From Flavobacteriales bacterium (GTDB taxonomy: Bacteria; Bacteroidota; Bacteroidia; Flavobacteriales_D; Crocinitomicaceae): a DNA stretch of 7,696 nt. The notes below the pieces were generated by a model. It worked only from the letters and a program-made list of their open reading frames with translations, was not told the origin of the DNA and did not search any database. The stretch lies in contig CANHJY010000085.1 in assembly GCA_947461185.1 (NCBI GenBank), positions 1-7,696 on the forward strand, given 5' to 3'. This document shows, piece by piece, positions 1 to 6,109 of this stretch (the first letter of the stretch is position 1; each line of letters opens with the position of its first letter). A program made the translations under genes and the position numbers.

Positions 1-990
1 TACCAATGGTCAACACCAAGTACAACAAATCCCACCATTCTTCCTACAAGTGGTTTAGAACATGATACTTTGTTATACTATGTTACCATAACAGATGGTT
101 GCGGCTACACCCGGGAGGATAGTGTCTACATGGTCATCAATCAACTCCTGCAAATAGACACTATATACATGGGGCCAGCAACTTGTGAACCAACCGGCTA
201 TGTTTCTGTTCAAATTTCAGGTCAAACGGTAACTCCACAAACTGGTGTAAGTTACAATTGGTCAGGCCCTGGACCAAACAGTCCTAATTTCATTAACGCT
301 TCCGTATGGACAGATTTGTCATCTGGATGGTATTATGTAACTGTTGAAGATGCTGTTTGTGATGTAAATGATAGTGTTTTCGTAGATATTTTGAATCCAC
401 CAATTGCATCATTTAGTATAACACCTGATTTTGGTTGTACACCGCTAGATGTGACGATAACTAATAATAGTCAAAACGCTTCAACTTTTGAATGGAATTT
501 TGGAAACGGACAACAAGTGACAGTTAATAATACCAATAGTATTACACAAACATTTACTGAAGATGCTCAAATACAACTTACAGCATCAGAAGGGAATTGT
601 GATGATGTTGCATTTCTGCCGGTTTTGATTAGTGTATGTGGTTGTACAGATCCAATAGCCATCAACTTTAATCCACTTGCAGAAGTTGATGATGGTTCTT
701 GTATTCCTCCAACTCCAACTGTTGAAGTACCTAACGTATTCACGCCAAATAATGATGGTGATAACGACTTCTTTTTCTTGAATGCAACGAATGCACTAAA
801 TATTGATTTAACAATCATCAATAGATGGGGAAATGTTGTATTTGAAGGTTCGGGAATTAATCCTGCATGGAACGGTAAAACCGATAATGGTAATGAAGCT
901 ACAGACGGTGTATATTTTTACAAATATGTGCTACAAGGTTATCAAGATGCTGTTCTCGAGGGTCACGGATATCTTCATTTGCAAAGATAA
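1..990 (+). CDS. Large secreted surface protein with T9SS type B sorting domain (3' part, 5' end outside window)
   Basis: The reading frame is open from base 1 and runs 329 codons to TAA. An internal TTG at 70 is an ordinary Leu codon, not a start. What is seen, in order: the end of one Ig/SprB-like repeat (WSTPS...YYVTITDGCG, about 1-140); a second repeat of the same kind (YNWSGPGP...GWYYVTVEDAVC, about 250-400); a PKD-like domain (FGCTPLDVTITNNS, FEWNFGNG, about 400-627); a cysteine-framed GCTDP motif (640-702); and a C-terminal domain beginning VPNVFTPNNDGDND and ending at the stop with GHGYLHLQR. That last domain is the gliding-motility-associated type B sorting signal (TIGR04131-like), which directs export through the T9SS outer-membrane channel and retention or release at the surface. 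Such repeats usually serve adhesion or gliding, but the ligand cannot be told. The protein is probably much longer upstream. Family call is secure; specific function is unknown. Confidence 0.93.
   Translation, partial: YQWSTPSTTNPTILPTSGLEHDTLLYYVTITDGCGYTREDSVYMVINQLLQIDTIYMGPATCEPTGYVSVQISGQTVTPQTGVSYNWSGPGPNSPNFINASVWTDLSSGWYYVTVEDAVCDVNDSVFVDILNPPIASFSITPDFGCTPLDVTITNNSQNASTFEWNFGNGQQVTVNNTNSITQTFTEDAQIQLTASEGNCDDVAFLPVLISVCGCTDPIAINFNPLAEVDDGSCIPPTPTVEVPNVFTPNNDGDNDFFFLNATNALNIDLTIINRWGNVVFEGSGINPAWNGKTDNGNEATDGVYFYKYVLQGYQDAVLEGHGYLHLQR
400..627 (+). other. PKD-like domain within the surface protein
   Basis: The translation contains IASFSITPDFGCTPLDVTITNNS followed by FEWNFGNGQQ and a QTFTEDAQIQLTASEG strand. 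This order (a PLxVxFxNxS strand, then a FxWxFGDG-like loop, then a YxVxLxAxxG strand) is the PKD-fold pattern. It is known from Bacteroidota adhesins and secreted enzymes as a spacer or binding module. Boundaries are approximate. Confidence 0.7.
640..702 (+). other. Cysteine-framed GCTDP...DDGSC motif
   Basis: A 21-residue segment starts GCTDP, continues with AINFNPLAEV and ends DDGSC. Two cysteines bracket an acidic, Asn/Asp-rich core, and a third Cys sits two residues before the first. Similar GCTDPxAxNYxPxAxxDDGSC segments occur, often repeated, in secreted Bacteroidota proteins as I recall them. The pattern suggests a disulfide-closed, possibly cation-binding loop, but that role is inferred. 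Here there is a single copy, just before the sorting domain. Confidence 0.6.
724..987 (+). other. T9SS type B C-terminal sorting domain
   Basis: About 88 residues start VEVPNVFTPNNDGDND, continue through LTIINRWGNVVFEG, WNGKTDNG and ATDGVYFYKYVL, and end GHGYLHLQR at the stop. The conserved elements of the gliding-motility-associated C-terminal domain (FTPNxDGxND, NRWGxxVF, WdGk, G-x-YfY, hGxxxLxR) are all recognisable. It follows a Pro/Thr-rich linker (IPPTPTVEVP). Confidence 0.93.
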
Positions 991-1010
991 TTTGAACACA
1001 GTTATTTATG

Positions 1011-1039
1011 AAAGCGCCTTCTTCGGAGGGCGTTTTTTT
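1011..1039 (+). terminator. Intrinsic terminator with UUCG tetraloop
   Basis: Twenty bases after the surface-protein stop, CGCCTTC (1015-1021) pairs with GAGGGCG (1026-1032) around a TTCG loop closed by C-G. AAAG (1011-1014) can extend the stem against the first four bases of a seven-T tract (1033-1039). Two pairs (U1019-G1028 and G1014-U1033) are G-U wobbles. Read on the other strand these become A/C mismatches and the trailing U run is only three long, so the element should end + strand transcription much better than - strand transcription. The stop codon of the convergent hydrolase gene (1038-1040) overlaps the end of the T tract. Confidence 0.9.
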
Positions 1040-2012
1040 ATTCCTTTAGATTCGCTTCAAAATAACTTTTCACACGCAAGATTGCATTTTGACGAATATC
1101 CTCCCAGAATAAATTCACATCTCCAACATGATAATTATCCATTGTAAAAGCCAAATAACGGAATGGAAACTTGGGCGTTGTTATCCAAATTACACCATCA
1201 TCAAGGTGGGTATTAAATGAATTTTTATAAAGGTTTCCATTTGAAAACAGAAATCCTTGGTGAAGTATTTTAGGTGTAAAAGTACTCGTATCCCATGTTA
1301 CTGGATTGATTACAGATTTACCTTCATAAAAGTGATAATTGGATTGATCAAATTTTTTTTTAAACGTATTCCATGCCAAGAATCCACCAAATGCTGTAGG
1401 TTGATCCATTAATTTAATTGATTCATAATGGTTAGTATCAAGTCCTATTCCTGGAATATAGGCTGCAATTAACTGTTTTTGTAAAGGTTTATTATCAAAA
1501 AAATCCTGCAATAACATTGAAATATGCGTTGATCCCTGACTATGTCCTGCTAAAATGATTGCTTTACCATTATTAAAATGTTCCAAGTAATATTCAAAAG
1601 CAGCTTTAACATCAGAATAAGCCAAAAGTAATGCATCTCTTCCTCCAGAATCCAATTCATAATAAGAACGAATATGCGCTTGTCTATAGAATGGGACATA
1701 TAAATTTCCCGATGAAACCCAAGCTGAGGCTTGGAATTTGACAGCTGACTTCAAAACTTTTTCTTGCTGTACACTATCTTCGATGGGAACATTCCAACGC
1801 TTGTCCTTTTTTGATGTAATTAATGTCGGATAACAATAAAACACATCTACAGAATCATTGATATTTGGAGTGGAGAAATCATATAAAAAATCTGGATAAT
1901 TATCGGGTAAAACAGCCCAATTTTCTGTTATTGAATAATCAGGATTTCCTTGTCCATAATAAGAAGTACAAACAAAAAATATAAATTGGATAATTAAAAG
2001 ATTCTTGAACAT
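1038..2012 (-). CDS. Exported DUF3089 family alpha/beta hydrolase
   Basis: A 324-residue protein with an N-terminal hydrophobic signal (NLLIIQFIFFVCTSYYGQG, about 4-22). Cleavage is probably near YYGQ, a common Bacteroidota pattern, placing it in the periplasm or outside the cell. FFVC resembles a weak lipobox, so a lipoprotein is a less likely alternative. The mature part shows DUF3089 landmarks: VFYCYPT (57-63); the nucleophile elbow GHSQG (156-160) with Ser158 as probable nucleophile; INPVTW (235-240); and YHVGDVNLFW near the C-terminus with His295 as the probable catalytic His. I could not assign the acid residue. Members are serine hydrolases (esterase or lipase-like) of undetermined substrate. 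ATG follows the upstream dehydrogenase stop after 4 nt with no Shine-Dalgarno sequence, so it is probably the last gene of the operon. Fold call is strong; substrate unknown. Confidence 0.88.
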   Translation of the reverse strand: MFKNLLIIQFIFFVCTSYYGQGNPDYSITENWAVLPDNYPDFLYDFSTPNINDSVDVFYCYPTLITSKKDKRWNVPIEDSVQQEKVLKSAVKFQASAWVSSGNLYVPFYRQAHIRSYYELDSGGRDALLLAYSDVKAAFEYYLEHFNNGKAIILAGHSQGSTHISMLLQDFFDNKPLQKQLIAAYIPGIGLDTNHYESIKLMDQPTAFGGFLAWNTFKKKFDQSNYHFYEGKSVINPVTWDTSTFTPKILHQGFLFSNGNLYKNSFNTHLDDGVIWITTPKFPFRYLAFTMDNYHVGDVNLFWEDIRQNAILRVKSYFEANLKE

Positions 2013-2016
2013 GCGT

Positions 2017-3579
2017 TTATTTTTGAGTTAACATTTCCCATTTGCAAGCGATGGCATCAACACATTTCATCCCGTCAATTGCCGCAGAAACGATTCCGCC
2101 TGCATAACCTGCTCCTTCAGCACATGGAAATATGCCCGAGACTTCAGGGTGCTCCAGGGTTTCAGGATTTCTAGGAATAAGTATTGGCGATGATGTTCGG
2201 GATTCAGGACCATGTATAACAGCATCGTTTGTTAAAAATCCTTTCATTTTTTTATCAAAAAGAACGAATGCTTTTTTAAGTCTTTTTAGAACAAATGGTG
2301 GTAATAATTCATTAAAATTTACAGAAGTAATTCCTGGAACGTATGATGATCTCGGGAAATCCTTTGACTGAACACCATTGACAAAATCCAATAATCTTTG
2401 AGCTGGAACTTTCTGTTGACCTCCAGCCAGTTGATATGCTTTTTGTTCAATCGATTGCTGAAAATTTAAACAAACAAATGGATCCTGCTTACTATTTGAA
2501 AAGTCATCTGGATGAATGGCTACCACAATACCCGAATTGGAATAAATATTATTGCGTTTAGATGGAGACCAACCATTAGTAACCACTTCATTTTCGTTTG
2601 TAGCACAAGGCGCGATAATTCCACCAGGGCACATGCAAAAAGAATACACTCCCCTATCTTCAACTTGTTCGACAAGAGCATACGAGGCGGGCGGTAAATA
2701 ATCATCATTCAACCTTCCGTGATATTGAATTTTATCAATTAACGCTTGTGTGTGTTCTACCCTCACTCCTAATGCGAAAGACTTCGATTCTAATCGAACG
2801 CCATTATCATGGAGCATATTGAACATATCACGCGCGGAGTGACCAGTTGCAATAATTACATCCTCACAATCGATCCAATTGACTTGGTTTATTTGGATTT
2901 TTTTGATACCACCATCTTCAATTAAAAAGTCACTCACTTTAGAATTGAAATGAACCTCACCACCATTATTAATAATTTGTTCTCGCATGGCCACGATAAT
3001 TTGTGGTAACTTATTCGTTCCAATATGTGGATGCGCATCAACAGCTATGCTTTCCTCAGCCCCAAAATGCACAAAAAGTTGAAGAACTTTGTCCACATCA
3101 CCTCTTTTCTTGGACCGGGTGTATAATTTTCCATCGGAGTAAGTACCCGCTCCTCCTTCACCAAAACAATAATTGGAATCTGGATTAACAATACCTGTTT
3201 TATTTAATACGGCTAAATCTCTTCTTCTGGACCTCACGTCCTTTCCTCGTTCATAAATTATCGGTTTGATGCCCAATTCTAAACATCTTAAACCCGCGTA
3301 CAGACCAGCTGGACCTGCACCAATTATGATAAGTGCCTTTGAATTTTTAACATTTTTAAATTCAAATTTTGGCTTATCTGAAGTACATTCTCCTTTTTGA
3401 AAAACTTCTAAAGTACAATTATAAAAAATCTGGGGTTTCCTAGCGTCAATGCTTCTTTTCTTCCAAATAAATGAAAAATCATCATTCTTCCATTTTAGTT
3501 GATCTTTGATTGCTTCTTTAATATGAAAATCATCACAAATGAATTCAGGTTTAATTCTTAATTGAACAAGAATCGCCAT
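2017..3579 (-). CDS. FAD-dependent dehydrogenase, COG2509 type
   Basis: With the ATG at 3579 the protein is 520 residues. Residues about 1-80 form an N-terminal extension (MAILVQLRIKPE...). Next comes a Rossmann FAD-binding motif IIGAGPAGLYAG (85-96), with Glu110 (YERG) at the expected ribose-binding position. Family landmarks follow: CFGEGGAGTYSDGKLYTR (138-155), a second FAD-contact region VIIATGHSARD (about 241-251), FCMCPGG (314-320), FPRSSYVPG (408-416) and the C-terminal FAD motif EGAGYAGGIVSAAIDG (488-503). This matches the uncharacterised dehydrogenases of COG2509, whose physiological substrate is not established. There is no signal peptide, so it should be cytoplasmic. A TTG at 3591 would add four residues and overlap porT, but ATG is preferred because AAGGA at 3584-3588 sits just upstream. 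It starts 1 nt after the porT stop, implying coupled translation. Confidence 0.9.
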   Translation of the reverse strand: MAILVQLRIKPEFICDDFHIKEAIKDQLKWKNDDFSFIWKKRSIDARKPQIFYNCTLEVFQKGECTSDKPKFEFKNVKNSKALIIIGAGPAGLYAGLRCLELGIKPIIYERGKDVRSRRRDLAVLNKTGIVNPDSNYCFGEGGAGTYSDGKLYTRSKKRGDVDKVLQLFVHFGAEESIAVDAHPHIGTNKLPQIIVAMREQIINNGGEVHFNSKVSDFLIEDGGIKKIQINQVNWIDCEDVIIATGHSARDMFNMLHDNGVRLESKSFALGVRVEHTQALIDKIQYHGRLNDDYLPPASYALVEQVEDRGVYSFCMCPGGIIAPCATNENEVVTNGWSPSKRNNIYSNSGIVVAIHPDDFSNSKQDPFVCLNFQQSIEQKAYQLAGGQQKVPAQRLLDFVNGVQSKDFPRSSYVPGITSVNFNELLPPFVLKRLKKAFVLFDKKMKGFLTNDAVIHGPESRTSSPILIPRNPETLEHPEVSGIFPCAEGAGYAGGIVSAAIDGMKCVDAIACKWEMLTQK

Positions 3580-3580
3580 T

Positions 3581-4333
3581 TTATCCTTCAAAAATTATTG
3601 ATATCCACCAAACCCTATTGTATAGTAAATCAATGGGTTTGGATACTGTTGTATTATCTTGAATAAAGGAATTATTGAATCCATGCGAATATTTGAGTTC
3701 GATGCCAAACTTGAAATACGGCGCAAAAAGTTCAATTCCTCCGCCTATTTGACCTTGAATATCAAATTTTTTGATTTTTAAAAATGGGTCTGCGTAATTT
3801 TGAGATGCATCTTGTTGAGATTGTAAATCAATTGAATATTGCGCCCCAGCTAAAAGATAAGTTGCAAAATTGGTTAATCTTGCCGTTCTAAATTGAAACA
3901 TCAACGGGAAATCCAAATTCGTGGAATTCACTCTTTGCTCATCGAAAATATCTTTTGTTGCATTAGGATCAGGATTTTTATAGGTATACAAGACCGATCT
4001 TTCCTGGAAAGATAAAGATGGCAAAAAGCGCAATCTGACATAAGGAGTTCCACATTTAAGTGATGAAACGATACCTACTTGTCCTCCAGGTTGTGAATTA
4101 ATAACTAATGATTTCAGTCCAAATTGCGCATATGCATTCTGTTTAGGTAAAGCCGTAAAACTGGCGGAATTAATCCCTAACATAAATCCAAAGTGTAAAA
4201 GTTTGTCATCAAACTTTCTGTAATTCATTGGTTTCGAGGTTTGACCTACTGCATTTAAAGAACACAAAATGAAGAGCGTTGCAAACAATTTGTTAGCTTT
4301 TCGTCTCGATATTTTATGCAAGATTTCTTTCAT
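3581..4333 (-). CDS. porT: PorT-family outer-membrane protein of the type IX secretion system
   Basis: A 250-residue protein. A basic N-terminus (MKEILHKISRRKANK) leads to a hydrophobic stretch LFATLFILCSLNAVG and likely cleavage near Gly30-Gln31, so it is exported. The rest is rich in alternating aromatic/polar strands with glycine: HFGFMLGINSASF (47-59), YVRLRFLPSLSFQER (98-112), NLDFPLMFQFRTARL (139-153), NFATYLLAGAQYSIDL (155-170), FKFGIELKYSHGF (207-219) and the terminal strand VWWISIIFEG. This is the pattern of a small outer-membrane beta-barrel, and the terminal aromatic strand is typical. The FDDKLLHFGFMLGIN start and the position right after ubiE/menG match PorT, a T9SS component needed for export in Porphyromonas and Flavobacterium. 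Context agrees: a T9SS cargo protein lies in the same window. The ATG follows the ubiE stop by 4 nt. The alternative is a generic porin-family protein. Confidence 0.85.
   Translation of the reverse strand: MKEILHKISRRKANKLFATLFILCSLNAVGQTSKPMNYRKFDDKLLHFGFMLGINSASFTALPKQNAYAQFGLKSLVINSQPGGQVGIVSSLKCGTPYVRLRFLPSLSFQERSVLYTYKNPDPNATKDIFDEQRVNSTNLDFPLMFQFRTARLTNFATYLLAGAQYSIDLQSQQDASQNYADPFLKIKKFDIQGQIGGGIELFAPYFKFGIELKYSHGFNNSFIQDNTTVSKPIDLLYNRVWWISIIFEG
3584..3588 (-). promoter_or_regulatory. Shine-Dalgarno-like AAGGA deciding the dehydrogenase start
   Basis: On the - strand the junction reads TTGAAGGATAAAATGG. AAGGA lies four bases before the ATG at 3579 and within the last codons of porT (GAA GGA TAA). 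It supports ATG over the in-frame TTG at 3591, which has no purine-rich site at usable distance. Most other starts in this window lack such a site. Confidence 0.6.
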
Positions 4334-4337
4334 TTAT

Positions 4338-5072
4338 TTATTTGATACCTGAATAAATTGTGGCAATACCGCCAGAAACCAAACGCGATTTAACTGATTG
4401 ATACCCTAAATCTTTCAAAATATTCACAAAATCTTCACCTTCGGGAAAGGCAGCCACAGATTCGGGCAAATAAGCATATGCTTTTTCATCCTTTGATATA
4501 CGTTTTCCAAAAAACGGAATAATATATTTAGAATGAAATGCATAGTATTGCTTTACAGGAAAACGTTTTGGTTTAGAAAATTCTAAAATCACAATTTTTC
4601 CACCTGGTCGAACAACGCGTAACATTTCGAATAATCCTTTGTTGAGATTCTCATAATTTCTAACACCAAAACCAACGGTTAAAGCATCGAAATAATTGTC
4701 TTCAAACGGTAAATTTTCAGAATCTCCATATTTCATTGATATGATACTGTCAAACTTACGTTTTTTCATTTTCTGACGACCAACATCAAGCATACCTTCG
4801 GAAATATCCATTCCTACAATTTCTAGTGGCTGCAATCGCAACGAAGCAATTGCAAAATCTCCAGTACCAGTGGCTAAATCTAAAATTCTCTTCGGGGCAA
4901 CTTCTTTGAGTTCATTTACTGCTTTTCGGCGCCAAATTTTATCGATACCCAATGATAAAAAATGATTTAAAAAATCATATCGCTTTGAAATATTATCGAA
5001 CATTTCAGCAACTTCATCCTTCTTGGAACTATTTTCTTTACCGTAAGGTTTAACTATTTTCTGTTCAGACAT
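4338..5072 (-). CDS. ubiE: Demethylmenaquinone methyltransferase (UbiE/MenG family)
   Basis: A 244-residue cytoplasmic SAM-dependent methyltransferase that makes the last C-methylation of menaquinone, the respiratory quinone expected in Bacteroidota. A ubiquinone role is unlikely here, so menG would be the better functional name. Family signatures: [18 protein letters not shown] (32-49), corresponding to the first UbiE signature but with Ile-Asp-Lys where a His is common; the SAM motif [13 protein letters not shown] (63-74); Asp89 at the end of beta-2 (VGMDIS); the [15 protein letters not shown] region (116-130); GFGVRN (134-139); and the second signature RVVRPGG (152-158) followed by ILEFSKP. 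Length is normal for the family. It starts with ATG 44 nt after the kinase stop, and the porT start follows its stop by 4 nt. Confidence 0.96.
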   Translation of the reverse strand: MSEQKIVKPYGKENSSKKDEVAEMFDNISKRYDFLNHFLSLGIDKIWRRKAVNELKEVAPKRILDLATGTGDFAIASLRLQPLEIVGMDISEGMLDVGRQKMKKRKFDSIISMKYGDSENLPFEDNYFDALTVGFGVRNYENLNKGLFEMLRVVRPGGKIVILEFSKPKRFPVKQYYAFHSKYIIPFFGKRISKDEKAYAYLPESVAAFPEGEDFVNILKDLGYQSVKSRLVSGGIATIYSGIK

Positions 5073-5116
5073 TTCAAACTATTTATACAAGCAACATGAA
5101 ATGATAACTTTTGTTC

Positions 5117-6109
5117 CTAACTATTTAAAATCTGCTCAACTTCTGCTATCAATTTTTCTTTAGAAATTGATACTACACCACTTTCCTCGCATACAAGTCC
5201 ACCAGCAATATTTGAAATTTCCGCCAATTCTTTAACATCAAATCCAGCAATCAAACAGAGCGTAGCGACGGAAATGACCGTATCCCCTGCTCCACTTACA
5301 TCTGCTATATTTCGAATATGCGCAGGAACATAATGTTGCTCATTATCATTCTTTATAAAAACTCCGTGTTCAGACAAGGTTACAAAAGAAATATGATTTT
5401 TCAATTGCAATTCCAATTCATTAATTGCTTCTTCAAATGCATATTTATCTTGCGAAAAGTTAAAATCCCGTCTCAAACCTTCTTTAAGCTCTTTGAGATT
5501 TGGTTTGAACAAAGTCACATTTTTATACGCTAAAAAGTTCTCTTTTTTGGGGTCTACGGTTGTGATAACATTAAATTGCAAAGCCATTCTTATAATATTA
5601 TCTATGACCGTAGCAGTTAAAACACCTTTATTATAATCTTCAAAAATTATGGCGTCAACACCTTTTTTCAATAAATCTTCGATGCGCTTTAAAAGATGTT
5701 GAGCATCACCTTGATTAATATCATGCGTTTGTTCAGCATCTATTCTCAATAGGTGTTGATTATTACCTATAACTCTTGTTTTTACGGTTGTTTTTCTGTT
5801 ATCACTAAAAATTAACCCATCATCTGAAACATCGGAATCACGCAGTAGCTTTACCAAACTTTTTCCAGCATCGTCATTTCCGACAACTGAACAAATTATA
5901 GGTTGCGCTCCAAGTGCGACTATATTAAGCGCAACATTTGCAGCTCCTCCTAGACGTTCCTCTGTTTTATCTAAGCTCACAATTGGAACTGGGGCTTCGG
6001 GGCTTACGCGATTAACTTTCCCTAAAACATAGGTGTCCAACATAACGTCCCCAATGACAAGGATTTTTTTGCCATTGAATCGATCAAAATATGCTTTATA
6101 ATCTATCAT
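5117..6109 (-). CDS. rfaE1: D-glycero-beta-D-manno-heptose-7-phosphate kinase, kinase domain only
   Basis: A 330-residue PfkB/ribokinase-family sugar kinase. Landmarks: DVMLDTYVLG (21-30), RVSPEAPVPI (34-43), the sugar-binding GGAANVALN (54-62), DYNKG (158-162), KPNLKE (202-207) and the ATP/anion-hole motif DVSGAGDT (270-277) with Asp276 as catalytic base. RVSPEAPVPI and GGAANVA are characteristic of the RfaE/HldE kinase domain, which phosphorylates heptose-7-phosphate to the 1,7-bisphosphate on the way to ADP-heptose for the LPS inner core. The protein ends just after the kinase fold. The C-terminal cytidylyltransferase-like adenylyltransferase domain (HxGH motif) of E. coli HldE is absent, so that step must be encoded elsewhere. 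Its ATG overlaps the aminotransferase stop as ATGA, suggesting translational coupling. Family call is firm; the exact sugar is inferred. Confidence 0.88.
   Translation of the reverse strand: MIDYKAYFDRFNGKKILVIGDVMLDTYVLGKVNRVSPEAPVPIVSLDKTEERLGGAANVALNIVALGAQPIICSVVGNDDAGKSLVKLLRDSDVSDDGLIFSDNRKTTVKTRVIGNNQHLLRIDAEQTHDINQGDAQHLLKRIEDLLKKGVDAIIFEDYNKGVLTATVIDNIIRMALQFNVITTVDPKKENFLAYKNVTLFKPNLKELKEGLRRDFNFSQDKYAFEEAINELELQLKNHISFVTLSEHGVFIKNDNEQHYVPAHIRNIADVSGAGDTVISVATLCLIAGFDVKELAEISNIAGGLVCEESGVVSISKEKLIAEVEQILNS

Noticed and set aside
833..1147. A 104-codon + strand frame over the end of the surface protein gene, the terminator and the hydrolase 3' end
   Set aside because: It runs through a strong terminator, is out of frame with two well-supported genes, and has no recognisable domain.
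2132..2697. Several + strand frames of 60-80 codons opposite the dehydrogenase gene
   Set aside because: They are antisense to conserved coding sequence and their translations show no family features.
4962..4978. Perfect inverted repeat ATGATTT-AAA-AAATCAT
   Set aside because: It lies inside ubiE/menG over the conserved YDFLNHFL segment and is AT-only apart from two positions. Coding constraint plus AT-richness explains it, and there is no partner site.
5073..5116. Possible promoter (ATAGTTTG) in the 44 bp gap before ubiE/menG
   Set aside because: The -7 octamer is imperfect (AT instead of TA) and ends two bases before the ATG, so a start site would fall inside the gene. Read-through from upstream is simpler.
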